Below, piece after piece: positions 7,737 through 16,085 of a DNA stretch of 64,000 nucleotides. The stretch is from assembly GCF_005121165.3 (NCBI RefSeq), contig NZ_CP034413.3, positions 2,542,001-2,606,000 of the forward strand, in the 5' to 3' direction. The notes under the pieces are model-generated. The model was given only the letters and a program-made list of their open reading frames with translations, was not told where the DNA came from and did not search any database. Positions within the stretch are counted from its first letter, which is position 1; each line of letters opens with the position of its first letter. Origin of the DNA: Dysosmobacter welbionis. GTDB taxonomy: Bacteria; Bacillota; Clostridia; Oscillospirales; Oscillospiraceae. The position numbers were made by a program, and so were the translations under genes.

Positions 7737-8873
7737 TTACAGCATGGGCATCCGCGTGTCGTGGTGGCGCCGCAGGGCGTCCGCACAGGCGTCGATGTCG
7801 CCCTTGTCAGTCTCCGGGCCGAAGCTCAGGCGGATCACCCCGCCGGAGACCTTCTTGGATAGCTTCAAGGCCGCGATCACGTGACTGGGCTTGCCCTGAT
7901 GGCAGGCGGAGCCGGCGGAGATGCAGACGCCCTGGCTGCCCAGGTCATTGACAATATTTTGGCTGGGCCAGCCCACGAGAGAGATGGAGAGGATATGGGG
8001 CGCGCCGCCGGGAGCGGAGAGGATTTTCAAGTCGGGGATGGCAGACAGCCGCTCTGCGGCATAGTCCCGGATTTTCGCCATGCAGAGGAGTTTCTCCTCC
8101 AAATTTTCCCGCCGCAGCTCCACAGCCCTGGCAAAGCCCGCGATCTGGGCCGTGGCTTCGGTGCCGGCCCGGAGGCCGCCCTCCTGCCCGCCGCCGGCCA
8201 GCAGCGGCTTTGGATTCCGGACCCGGGGACCGATGTACAGAGCGCCGATGCCCTTGGGCCCGCCGATCTTGTGGGCGGAGATGGTGAGGAAGTCCGCCCC
8301 CAGCGTTTTTGCGGAGCATGGGACCTTCAAAAAGCCTTGGACCGCGTCGGTGTGCAGCAACGTCTGTGGGTTCTTCACCGCCAGGCCCCGGGCGATCTCA
8401 GCGATGGGATAGATGTTTCCCAGCTCGTTGTTCACCAGCATGCAGGACACCAGCGCCGTGTCCTGCCGGACGGCGGCGAGGACCTGCTCCGCAGAGAGGG
8501 AGCCGTCCTGAGCCGGGACAAGATACGTCACCTCGTATCCCTGCCGCTCCATCCAGCGGCAGGCTTCCAGCACGGCGCTGTGCTCCACTGCGGTGGTAAC
8601 GATGTGGCGGCCCAGGTGGCGGTTCTGCCAGCAGGCGGCGGTGACAGCCCAGTTGTCCGCCTCCGTGCCGCAGGAGGTGAAGAACAGCTGCTTGGCCCCA
8701 CAGCCCAGTGCGTCCGCCACGGTCTTCCGCCAGACTTCCACCCGGCGCTTCATCTCCAGCCCCATGGGGTACTGGGAGCTGGGGTTGCCGAACTGTTCGG
8801 TGAGCACCTCATACATGGCATCCGCCACCGCCCGGGGAACGGGCGTAGTGGCGGCGTGGTCCAGATAAATCAT
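7737..8873 (-). CDS. Cysteine desulfurase (NifS/IscS-like)
   Basis: A PLP-dependent enzyme of 378 residues that removes sulfur from L-cysteine, giving alanine and a persulfide for Fe-S clusters or tRNA thiolation. It begins with the classical MIYLDHAATTPV. The PLP lysine is Lys202 in SAHKIGGPKG and the catalytic Cys324 lies in SAGSACHQGKPS. The start at ATG 8873 has AAGGAG at ~8884-8889. It is divergent from mtaB, a radical-SAM methylthiotransferase that itself needs Fe-S clusters and sulfur, so a functional link across the divergent promoter is plausible. It heads the leftward csd-MATE-rlmA-hydrolase group. Confidence 0.88.
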   Translation of the reverse strand: MIYLDHAATTPVPRAVADAMYEVLTEQFGNPSSQYPMGLEMKRRVEVWRKTVADALGCGAKQLFFTSCGTEADNWAVTAACWQNRHLGRHIVTTAVEHSAVLEACRWMERQGYEVTYLVPAQDGSLSAEQVLAAVRQDTALVSCMLVNNELGNIYPIAEIARGLAVKNPQTLLHTDAVQGFLKVPCSAKTLGADFLTISAHKIGGPKGIGALYIGPRVRNPKPLLAGGGQEGGLRAGTEATAQIAGFARAVELRRENLEEKLLCMAKIRDYAAERLSAIPDLKILSAPGGAPHILSISLVGWPSQNIVNDLGSQGVCISAGSACHQGKPSHVIAALKLSKKVSGGVIRLSFGPETDKGDIDACADALRRHHDTRMPML

Positions 8874-8900
8874 GAAAAACGATCTCCTTGCAGTTGGGCC

Positions 8901-8929
8901 TTGCCCAACAGTAAAAATTACAGTATAAT
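8901..8929 (+). promoter_or_regulatory. Sigma-A-type promoter for mtaB
   Basis: TTGCCC (8901-8906), 17-base spacer, TATAAT (8924-8929), 55 bases before the mtaB ATG. Confidence 0.6.
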
Positions 8930-8945
8930 CGAAACGCATCAAGTT

Positions 8946-8974
8946 ATTATATAAAGGTTTTGCGGAAAGTGCAA
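8946..8974 (-). promoter_or_regulatory. Sigma-A-type promoter for csd operon
   Basis: Read leftward: TTGCAC (8974-8969), 17-base spacer, TATAAT (8951-8946). It lies within the mtaB 5' leader and its -35 touches the mtaB ribosome-binding site, so the two divergent transcripts overlap at their 5' ends. Confidence 0.55.
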
Positions 8975-8983
8975 GGAGATTCC

Positions 8984-10273
8984 ATGAAAGTTGCCATCTA
9001 TACCTTGGGCTGCAAGGTGAACCAATATGAGACTCAGGCCATGGAGCAGGAGCTGCTGGCAAGGGGGCACACGCTCACGGAGTTTTCCGATGAGGCGGAT
9101 GCCTATATTGTGAACACCTGCTCCGTCACGGCAGTCAGCGACCAGAAGTCCCGGCAGGTGATCCACGGCGTCCAGCGGAAGCACCCCGGCGCCGTGGTGG
9201 CGGTGTGCGGCTGCTATCCCCAGACCCACGCGGACGACGTGCGGAAGCTGGGGGTGGACCTGATCTCCGGCACCGGCGACCGGACGGGTTTTATCCGCCT
9301 TCTGGAAGAGGCCGCGGCGGAGAAGCGGCAGATCGAGGCCATCGACCAGCCTTTTGAGCGGCGGGTGTTCGAGGTCCTGCCCGCCGGCGGCCTGGGGGGC
9401 CGCACCCGGGCCATGCTGAAGGTGGAGGACGGGTGCGTCAACTTCTGTACCTACTGCATCATTCCATACGCCCGGGGACGGGTGCGGTCCCTGCCCGTCC
9501 CCACTGCCGTGGAGCAGACTCGGGCCCTGGCGGCAGAGGGCTACCGGGAGATCGTGGTGACGGGCATCGAGATCTCCTCCTGGGGCCAGGACCTGAAGAA
9601 CGGAGAGACCCTGATCGACCTACTGGAGGCTGTCTGCACCGCCGCACCGGCTGTCCGCATCCGGCTGGGGAGCCTGGAGCCCCGGACCATCACAGAGGAG
9701 TTCTGCCGCCGGGCGGCCGCCCTGCCGAACCTCTGCCCCCAGTTCCACTTGTCTATGCAGTCCGGATGCGACGACACCCTGAAGCGAATGAACCGGAAAT
9801 ACGATACCACTCGATATGCGCAGTCCGTTGCACTTTTAAATCAATATTTTGACCACCCCGCTGTCACCACGGACCTCATCACCGGGTTTCCGGAGGAGAC
9901 GGAGGAGGAATTTGCCCAGACGCTGGACTTCATCCGCCGGTGCGGCTTTGCCCAGATGCACATTTTCCCCTACTCCGTCCGGCCCGGCACCCCGGCGGCC
10001 AAGATGCGTCAGGTGCCGAAGGCCGTGAAGGAAGAGCGGGCCCGCCAGGCGGCGGCGGTGGCGGAGGCGCTCCACCGGAACTATCTCGCGGCCTGTGTGG
10101 GAGCGGTGTATCCCGTCCTCTTTGAACAGCCCAAGGACGGCAGGTATTTCGGCCACGCACCCAACTATATGGAGGTGCTGGCGGACGGGACGGACCTGCA
10201 TAACCAGGTGCGGAATGTGAAAGTCACCGGCACTGACGGAGCATCCCTGCTGGGTGAGCTTTTGGAGGACTGA
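8984..10273 (+). CDS. mtaB: tRNA (t6A37) 2-methylthiotransferase MtaB
   Basis: A 429-residue radical-SAM methylthiotransferase that converts t6A37 to ms2t6A37 in ANN-decoding tRNAs. The UPF0004 N-terminal domain carries three cluster cysteines (TLGCKVNQYE, NTCSV, CGCYPQ); the radical-SAM core has the CxxxCxxC motif in NFCTYCIIPYARGR. YTLGCKVNQYET at the start and the total length fit MtaB rather than MiaB or RimO. ATG 8984 is preceded by AAGGAG at 8973-8978; a slightly longer upstream frame lacks a ribosome-binding site. The yfbR-like gene starts 1 base after the stop, so they are co-transcribed. Confidence 0.9.
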   Translation: MKVAIYTLGCKVNQYETQAMEQELLARGHTLTEFSDEADAYIVNTCSVTAVSDQKSRQVIHGVQRKHPGAVVAVCGCYPQTHADDVRKLGVDLISGTGDRTGFIRLLEEAAAEKRQIEAIDQPFERRVFEVLPAGGLGGRTRAMLKVEDGCVNFCTYCIIPYARGRVRSLPVPTAVEQTRALAAEGYREIVVTGIEISSWGQDLKNGETLIDLLEAVCTAAPAVRIRLGSLEPRTITEEFCRRAAALPNLCPQFHLSMQSGCDDTLKRMNRKYDTTRYAQSVALLNQYFDHPAVTTDLITGFPEETEEEFAQTLDFIRRCGFAQMHIFPYSVRPGTPAAKMRQVPKAVKEERARQAAAVAEALHRNYLAACVGAVYPVLFEQPKDGRYFGHAPNYMEVLADGTDLHNQVRNVKVTGTDGASLLGELLED

Positions 10274-10274
10274 C

Positions 10275-10850
10275 ATGAAGAGCCATTTCTTTGCCTACAT
10301 CTCCCGGATGCGGTTCATCCAGCGGTGGGCCCTGATGCGCAACACCGCGCCGGAGAACGTCCAGGAGCACAGTCATCAGGTGGCCGTCCTGGCCCACGCT
10401 CTGGCGGTGATCCGCAACGAGAAGTTCGGCGGCCGCCTGGACCCCGGCGCCGTGGCGGTGGCGGCGCTGTACCATGACGCCAGCGAGATCCTGACCGGCG
10501 ACATGCCCACCCCCATCAAGTACGACAACCCGGCCATCCGAAACGCCTACAAGGACGTGGAGGCGGTGGCGGAGGGCAAGCTGCTCCACATGCTGCCGCC
10601 GGAGCTTCAGGGGGTGTACGGGCCCATCCTGACGCAGTCCGACCCGGAGGTGCGGCAGGTGGTGAAGGCGGCGGACAAGCTCTCCGCTTATATCAAGTGT
10701 GTAGAGGAGCTGAAAGCCGGCAACAACGAATTCCGGCAGGCCGCCGGCCAGACCCGGAAAGCCCTGGAGGGCTACGAACTGCCGGAAGTGACGTACTTTC
10801 TGGAGACCTTTATGGACAGCTTCTCCCTGACCCTGGACGAGCTGCAGTGA
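10275..10850 (+). CDS. yfbR: YfbR-like 5'-deoxynucleotidase (HD domain)
   Basis: A 191-residue HD-domain nucleotidase. Members dephosphorylate deoxyribonucleoside 5'-monophosphates. The metal motif is visible as His in ENVQEHSHQVA, the HD pair in ALYHDASE, and Asp in VVKAADKLSAY. The MKSHFFAYISRM N terminus and LTGDMPTPIKY segment are typical of the family. Its ATG lies one base after the mtaB TGA. The TGA stop falls inside the palindromic terminator shared with the convergent aminotransferase. In-cell role: dNMP balance or thymidine supply; this is family knowledge. Confidence 0.85.
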   Translation: MKSHFFAYISRMRFIQRWALMRNTAPENVQEHSHQVAVLAHALAVIRNEKFGGRLDPGAVAVAALYHDASEILTGDMPTPIKYDNPAIRNAYKDVEAVAEGKLLHMLPPELQGVYGPILTQSDPEVRQVVKAADKLSAYIKCVEELKAGNNEFRQAAGQTRKALEGYELPEVTYFLETFMDSFSLTLDELQ

Positions 10851-10897
10851 ACAAAGAACCGCCCTGGCGCACAGCGCCAGGGCGGTTCTTTGTTCAC
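10847..10897. terminator. Perfect palindromic bidirectional terminator containing both stop codons
   Basis: Bases 10847-10897 form a perfect inverted repeat, with a G/C core and A/T flanks that give a T tract in both directions. The TGA of yfbR and the TGA of the convergent aminotransferase both lie in the outer stem. Confidence 0.9.
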
Positions 10898-12105
10898 TTG
10901 TTCAGCTTGGAGCAGATCAGCCCGCCCAGGCGGCGGACACCCTCCTCGATCAGGTCCTCCGGCGTGTTGCCGAAGCTCATGCGCATACAGTTCTTCCCCT
11001 GGCCGTCCCGGTCGGAGAAGAAGCCCTCTCCCGCCACAAAAGCCACGTTCACAGCCGGGTCTGTGGAAGACTCCTGCAGCAGGGCGGAGGTGTCGATGCC
11101 GCCGGGCAGCTCCACCCAGGTGAAGAGGCCGCCGTCCGGATTGCTGTGCTTGGTACCGGCGGGGAAATACCGGTCGATGCTCTGGAGCATCACGTCCCGG
11201 CGCCTGCGGTACAGGTCGCAGATCATCTGGTGGTGGGCCGGGTAACAGCCCCGCTTGAAGAACTCCGCGCAGAGGATCTGGGGCAGCATGGAGGTGTGGG
11301 AGTTGGTGGCGGACTTCACGTCCACCAGATGCTGGATGGTCTCCGTATCCGCCACCACATAGCCCAGGCGGGAGCCGGGGGAGAAAATCTTGGAGAAGCT
11401 GCCCGCCATCACCACATGGCCTGTGGTGTCGAAGTGCTTGATGGGAGGCAGGTCCTCTCCGCTGTACCGGATATCCCGATAGGGGTCGTCCTCCAGCACC
11501 AGCACGTCGTATTTGGCGGCCAGCTCCGCCACGGCCTTCCGCCGCTCCAGGCTGAGGGTGCGGCCGCTGGGGTTCTGGAAGGTGGGAATGACATAGATCA
11601 TCTTGGGATGGCACTGCCGGATCTTCCGCTCCAGATCCTCCGGGATCAGGCCGTTGTCATCCATGGCCACACCCACGCACCTGGCCTCGAACATATCGAA
11701 GATCTCCACGGACTGGACGAAGGTGGGGGCCTCCACCAGGATCACGTCGCCGGGGTCGATGTACGCCTGGCAGGCCAGGTTGATGCCCTCCAGGCCGCCG
11801 GTGATGATTATGACGTTGTCCACGCCGCAGTCGATGCCCTTGGGAGCCAGCAGTTCCCGGACCACCACCTCCCGCAGGTCCCGGATCCCCTCAATGGGGC
11901 CGTACTGCAGGGCCTCCACGCCCCGGGTGTCCGTCCGCAGCACCTCGTCGGCCAGCTGGCGGATGGTGTCCACCGGCAGGGCCTCTCTGGCGGGGGAACC
12001 GCCGCTGAAGGAGATGATGTCCGGGTTGGTCATGGACCCGAACAGTCCTTTGACCACATTGGCCGTGAAGGCCATTTTTTCCATACGCTTGGCATAAGGC
12101 ACCAT
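10894..12105 (-). CDS. PLP-dependent class I/II aminotransferase
   Basis: A 403-residue fold-type I aminotransferase. The PLP lysine lies in MAGSFSKIFSPGSRLGY, with the Asp/Tyr environment in VLVLEDDPYRDIRYSG and the substrate-carboxylate Arg near CMRMSFGN. It resembles the 2-aminoadipate/aromatic aminotransferase (LysN/ARO8-like) group, which is broad, so the substrate is not assigned. No GntR DNA-binding domain precedes it, so it is not a MocR regulator. ATG 12105 has GGAGG about 10 bases upstream; an internal Met (MEKMAF) is an alternative start. It is monocistronic, with its own promoter and terminator. Confidence 0.82.
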   Translation of the reverse strand: MVPYAKRMEKMAFTANVVKGLFGSMTNPDIISFSGGSPAREALPVDTIRQLADEVLRTDTRGVEALQYGPIEGIRDLREVVVRELLAPKGIDCGVDNVIIITGGLEGINLACQAYIDPGDVILVEAPTFVQSVEIFDMFEARCVGVAMDDNGLIPEDLERKIRQCHPKMIYVIPTFQNPSGRTLSLERRKAVAELAAKYDVLVLEDDPYRDIRYSGEDLPPIKHFDTTGHVVMAGSFSKIFSPGSRLGYVVADTETIQHLVDVKSATNSHTSMLPQILCAEFFKRGCYPAHHQMICDLYRRRRDVMLQSIDRYFPAGTKHSNPDGGLFTWVELPGGIDTSALLQESSTDPAVNVAFVAGEGFFSDRDGQGKNCMRMSFGNTPEDLIEEGVRRLGGLICSKLNK

Positions 12106-12170
12106 TCTGCGCTGTCCTCCATTTCAAGGGCGCGCCCTTCCGGCGCGCCGCTGTGTGATTTGATCGTTTC

Positions 12171-12199
12171 AGTATACCACACCAGGCGGGAAAACTCAA
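12171..12199 (-). promoter_or_regulatory. Promoter of the aminotransferase gene
   Basis: Leftward TTGAGT (12199-12194), 17-base spacer, TATACT (12176-12171). Confidence 0.6.
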
Positions 12200-12205
12200 T
12201 TCCCC

Positions 12206-12240
12206 AAAAACAAGCCGTCCCGGGGCAATGCCCCGGGACG
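12206..12240 (-). terminator. Terminator of the sigma/DUF4179 operon
   Basis: An 11-bp G/C stem (12216-12226 with 12230-12240), followed on the leftward strand by a T tract (12206-12210). It lies just after the stop of the membrane partner gene. Confidence 0.75.
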
Positions 12241-12249
12241 GGAGGATGG

Positions 12250-13407
12250 TCATTCCAGGGGAATTTGGATGTCTCCCACCTGCACGGCGGCGACCTGGCT
12301 CACGTCCAGCAGATGCTGGAAGGAGCAACTGAAGGACAGAGAGAAGGGAAGCGCCTCGTCGGGACGGCTGCCGGTGCTGCCGCTGAGTCCGCTCCGGGTC
12401 AGCTCCTGTACCGGCAGGGCATTGCCGTCCGTCAGGACCAGGGAGGTGGCCGCCCGCAGATCTTCGAGACCCTCATAAACGGTGTTACCGGTGAGCTGCA
12501 CATGGATGGAGAAGGGGGACAGGACCGTCTGGACAAAGACACCGTCCTGCTGGTAGGAGGCCGTCAGCGTCTGGGAGGATCCCGTCGGCTGGAAAGTCAC
12601 CAGGGCCGGATGGTCTGTCACAGCGGTGTCCACGCCGTCCACCCGTAGGACAGGGGGCGTCAGCAGCACCGTCACCGGCTGGGCGGTGAAGTCGGCGCTG
12701 CCGGATTTCACGGCGATATGAAAGAGATAGGTGAGGGTATTGGTCTCCATGTCATAGCCCTGGCTCTCCGAGCCGCCGGAGCTGCCGCTGGTGTAGTTGA
12801 TCAGGCGGAAATCCGCCAAACTGCTCCCAGCTCTTTCCACGTAGCCGCAATATGAGGTGTAGTCTGTCCAGTCGATGTCCGCCCACCTGTCCTGGTCGGC
12901 GGCCTTCAGCTCCTCCCAGGAAATGTCGCCGGTGAGATAGTAGGAGATATCTGGCAGGTCGATACAATTTGCCTGCCAGTCCTCGCTTTCATAGGCCATC
13001 TCCACGAGCTCCCGGTCCACTGTGTCCGGCAGCCGGTAGTCCAGAATCAGATAAAGGTTCTTCTCGGAGACCAGGGCCTCCCGGATGGTCACGGCCACAT
13101 CGTCGCAGACGGAGATGACATTCACCTTCTGGAAGGCCTTCTCCGCCATGGGGGTTTCCGCCGCGTCGGGGCCAAAGTAGCCGGTGAAAATATCATCCCA
13201 GTCCACCAGCACCGCTGCCCCCACGGACAGCGTCAGTACAACAGCCAGCACCGCAGCCAGCAGCGCCTTTCGGAAAAATCCCCGGGGGCGGTAGACGGCG
13301 GTCCGGGCCTGAGGTTCCGGCTCCGCGGACAAAACAGCCTCCCGCAGCTGTTCCTCCAGCTCCGGCGGGGGCGCGCAGTGTTCCATTGACTCGTGATAGC
13401 GATTCAT
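12250..13407 (-). CDS. DUF4179-like membrane protein, partner of ECF sigma factor
   Basis: A 385-residue bitopic membrane protein: a short cytoplasmic N-terminal tail, one hydrophobic segment (about residues 45-65, KALLAAVLAVVLTLSVGAAVLV) and a large external beta-rich domain. This is the layout of DUF4179 proteins encoded next to ECF sigma factors in Bacillota, where they act as probable anti-sigma factors. ATG 13407 overlaps the sigma-factor stop (ATGA) and has GGAGGAG upstream, so longer upstream frames are not used. Anti-sigma function is inferred from the genetic pairing; no zinc-finger anti-sigma motif is seen. Confidence 0.75.
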   Translation of the reverse strand: MNRYHESMEHCAPPPELEEQLREAVLSAEPEPQARTAVYRPRGFFRKALLAAVLAVVLTLSVGAAVLVDWDDIFTGYFGPDAAETPMAEKAFQKVNVISVCDDVAVTIREALVSEKNLYLILDYRLPDTVDRELVEMAYESEDWQANCIDLPDISYYLTGDISWEELKAADQDRWADIDWTDYTSYCGYVERAGSSLADFRLINYTSGSSGGSESQGYDMETNTLTYLFHIAVKSGSADFTAQPVTVLLTPPVLRVDGVDTAVTDHPALVTFQPTGSSQTLTASYQQDGVFVQTVLSPFSIHVQLTGNTVYEGLEDLRAATSLVLTDGNALPVQELTRSGLSGSTGSRPDEALPFSLSFSCSFQHLLDVSQVAAVQVGDIQIPLE

Positions 13408-13871
13408 AAGCTCTCCTCCCATGTGTTCCGCAGGGCGTCCCGGCCCCGCTTCAGCCGCATTTTCACCGTGGGCACCGTCACCCCCAGGAGCCGCGCGATC
13501 TCCCGGAGGGTGTAGCCCTCGTAGTAGTGGAGGTGAAGGACTGTCCGCTGGGACTCCGGCAGGGCGGCCACGTGGTCCAACAGGCCCAGCTCCTCCGGCG
13601 TGACGGCGGCGGAGGCGGCCTCCAGCGGCAGCTCGGACCGGCTGGATCGCTTCCAGGCGTCCCGACACTGGTTCAGGGCCACCCGGAACAGCCATCGCCG
13701 CTCGTGGTCCGGCGAGGCAAAGACCGGCGCCCGGTACAGCCGCTTGCAGAACACCTCCTGCAAGATATCCTCCGCATCCGCCGGGTTCTTCATCTGGATC
13801 AGGCAGAATCGGTACAGGGACGGCCCATAGGTCCGGTATACCTGCTCAAAGAGCTGCTCCGCTTCGGTCAC
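13404..13871 (-). CDS. ECF-type RNA polymerase sigma factor
   Basis: A 155-residue group IV sigma factor. Region 2 contains NPADAEDILQEVFCKRLY and the -10-binding RRWLFRVALNQC helix; region 4 contains LPESQRTVLHLHYYEGYTLREIARLLG with the helix-turn-helix and VKMRLKRGRDAL. I choose GTG at 13871 because AAGGAGGTGA lies at the correct distance, whereas the GTG at 13880 is itself inside that ribosome-binding site. The downstream gene overlaps by 4 bases. A GTGACC-N16-CGTAAT motif 24 bases upstream may be an autoregulated ECF promoter. Confidence 0.88.
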   Translation of the reverse strand: MTEAEQLFEQVYRTYGPSLYRFCLIQMKNPADAEDILQEVFCKRLYRAPVFASPDHERRWLFRVALNQCRDAWKRSSRSELPLEAASAAVTPEELGLLDHVAALPESQRTVLHLHYYEGYTLREIARLLGVTVPTVKMRLKRGRDALRNTWEESL

Positions 13872-13894
13872 TGGCCTCACCTCCTTCTGCTGTG

Positions 13895-13922
13895 ATTACG
13901 AGTGAGCGGGGCAAAAGGTCAC
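13895..13922 (-). promoter_or_regulatory. Candidate autoregulated ECF promoter
   Basis: Leftward GTGACC (13922-13917), 16 bases, CGTAAT (13900-13895). The AC-containing -35, 16-base spacing and CGT at -10 fit ECF promoters. No sigma-A promoter was seen in the short gap. Confidence 0.4.
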
Positions 13923-13932
13923 AAAGAACTGC

Positions 13933-13963
13933 AAAAACTCCCCGGCTTCTGCCGGGGAGTTTC
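13933..13963 (-). terminator. Terminator of recG
   Basis: A 12-bp stem (13935-13946 with 13951-13962), followed leftward by a T tract. The recG stop codon sits at its edge. Confidence 0.75.
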
Positions 13964-16009
13964 AGTTCAGGGCATCCGCCTGCTGTGTGAAGAGCTCCGT
14001 CACCCGCTCTGCCGTGGCGGGGCAGGAGGTGAGCGCCGGGTCCTGTGCCAGCAGCTGCTCCGCCGCCTGACGGGCCTCCTGCAGCAGCTGGGTGTCGCAG
14101 CCCAGATCCGCCACCTTCAGCCCCGGCAGGCCGTGCTGGCGCGCTCCGAAGAAGTCACCGGGGCCCCGGAGCCGCAGGTCCTCCTCCGCGATCTGGAAAC
14201 CGTCAGTGGTCTTGGTCATGACCTTCAGCCTCTGCCTCGTCTCCTCGTTTCGGTTGTCGGAGATCAGGATGCAGTAGGACTGATGCTTCCCCCGGCCCAC
14301 CCGGCCCCGCAGCTGGTGGAGCTGGGAGAGGCCGAACCGCTCCGCGTTCTCGATCACCATCACCGCGGCGTTGGGCACATCCACCCCCACCTCGATGACG
14401 GTGGTGGACACCAGGATGTCCGTCTCATGGGCAGCGAAGGCGGCCATGACGGCGTCCTTCTCCTTGGGCTTCATCTTGCCGTGGACGAAGGCCACCTTGA
14501 GATCCGGAAACACCTCGGACTGGAGCTTTTTGGCGTATTCCGTCACCGCCTTGCGCTCGTCGGGGAGCTGGTCATTCTCCTCTACCATGGGACAGACGAT
14601 ATAGGCCTGGCGGCCCTCGCCCACCAGCTTGCGGATGAAACGGTACACCCGCTGGTGATAGCCCCCGGTGACGGCGAAGGTCTGCACCGGCTGGCGGCCG
14701 GGGGGCAGCTGGTCGATGATGGACACGTCCAGGTCTCCGTAGAGGATCAGGGCCAGGGTCCGGGGGATGGGGGTAGCGGACATGACCAGAATGTGGGGGT
14801 GGTCCCCCTTGGCGGCCAGTTCCGCCCGCTGGGCCACACCGAAGCGGTGCTGCTCATCCGTCACCACCAGGCCCAGGTCGCGGTAGGCCACGCTGCCGGT
14901 GATGAGGGCGTGGGTGCCGATGGCAAAGTCGATCTCCCCGCTCTCCAGTTGCTGAGTGATGGACCGTTTCGTCTTGGCGGTGGTGGAGCCGGTCAGCAGG
15001 GCGCACCGGATACCCAAATTTTCCAGCAGAGGGGCCAGGCCCTGGTAGTGCTGCTGGGCCAGGATCTCCGTAGGGGCCATCAGGGCCGCCTGGCGGCCAT
15101 TCCTCACCATGAAGTACACGCAGGCGGCGGCCACCATGGTCTTTCCGGAACCCACGTCTCCCTGACAGAGCCGGTTCATGGGCGTGCCGGAGCGCATGTC
15201 CGCCAGTGCTTCCTCCACACAGCGGCGCTGAGCGTCCGTCAGGGTGAAGGGCAGGGCACGGTAGAAAAGCTCCATGTCCACGCCGCCGCAAGGGGGCACG
15301 TGGACCACCTCCCGGCGGGAGCGGAGCCGCTCCAGCCCGATGGTGAAGAGGAACAGCTCCTCAAAGGCCAGCCGCCGCCGGGCCAGGTCCAGGGCCTCCG
15401 CGCTCTCCGGGAAGTGGATGTTCTCATAGGCGTACTCGATGCGGCAGAGCTGATGGTCCCGCCGCACACGGTCCGGCAGCACGTCCGGCAGGATGTCCGC
15501 GCAGGCGTCCAGCCCCTGGCGGATGGACCGGGACAAAATCAGCTGGCTGACTCCGGCGGTAAGGGGATAGATGGGCACGATGCGGCCGGTGACCTCCCGC
15601 CGCCCCTCCGGCTCCACCACAGGATTGGCCATCTGATGCCGGAGGAGGGAGCCCTCCGCCCGGCCATAGAAGATATAGGTCTCTCCCTGGTGCAGGCTGT
15701 TTTTCAGCCACGCCTGGTTGAAAAAGGTCACATCCAGGGTGCCGGTGTCGTCCACCGCCCGGAGCTTCACCAGATCCAGCCCCTTGCGGATGTGGGAGAT
15801 GGTGGGCGGGGACGCCACCATGGCGGCCACGCCGGCGGTCTCGCCGGGCACCAGGTCCGCAATGCGCCGCAGGGCAGAGCGGTCGTCGTAGGCCCGGGGA
15901 AGTAAGAGATCAGGTCCCGCAGGGTGGCGATGCCCAGCTTGCCCAGGGCCTTGGCCCGCTGCTCCCCGATGCCCTTGATGTACCGCACATCTGTGTTCAG
16001 GTCCGCCAT
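13962..16009 (-). CDS. recG: ATP-dependent DNA helicase RecG (one-base frameshift in this sequence)
   Basis: Branch-migrating helicase for stalled replication forks. The N-terminal wedge/OB domain begins MADLNTDVRYIKGIGEQRAK. The helicase core shows GDVGSGKTMVAA (Walker A), the DExH-like TDEQHRFG, SATPIPRTLAL, and QLHQLRGRVGRG. Two overlapping frames must be joined: a single base is missing in the run at 15896-15899 (four G; five are needed), after which the protein reads DLISYFPRAYDDRSALRRIAD. With it restored the length is 682 residues, normal for RecG. ATG 16009 has GGGAGGTGA upstream. I regard the shift as a sequence error, not a pseudogene. Confidence 0.88.
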
Positions 16010-16025
16010 GGAATCACCTCCCGCC

Positions 16026-16073
16026 TTGCAAATTATTGGTCTCCATTATATAATGGCGCCGGAGAAAAAACAA
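16026..16073. promoter_or_regulatory. Divergent promoters sharing a palindromic -10
   Basis: Rightward: TTGCAA (16026-16031), 17 bases, TATAAT (16049-16054). Leftward for recG: TTGTTT (16073-16068), 17 bases, TATAAT (16050-16045). Both -10 boxes lie in one 14-bp perfect palindrome at 16043-16056, so only one polymerase can occupy the site at a time. Confidence 0.6.
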
Positions 16074-16085
16074 GGAGATGGGCGC

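Noticed and set aside
5488-8954. Long open frames antisense to csd, MATE and rlmA
   Set aside because: They are low-complexity Gly/Ala/Arg/His-rich translations caused by high GC; the real genes on the other strand have motifs, ribosome-binding sites and coupled starts.
11146-15905. Frames of 500-667 codons on the plus strand across the aminotransferase, sigma and recG genes
   Set aside because: Antisense shadows of clearly recognisable minus-strand proteins, without homology-like motifs or ribosome-binding sites.
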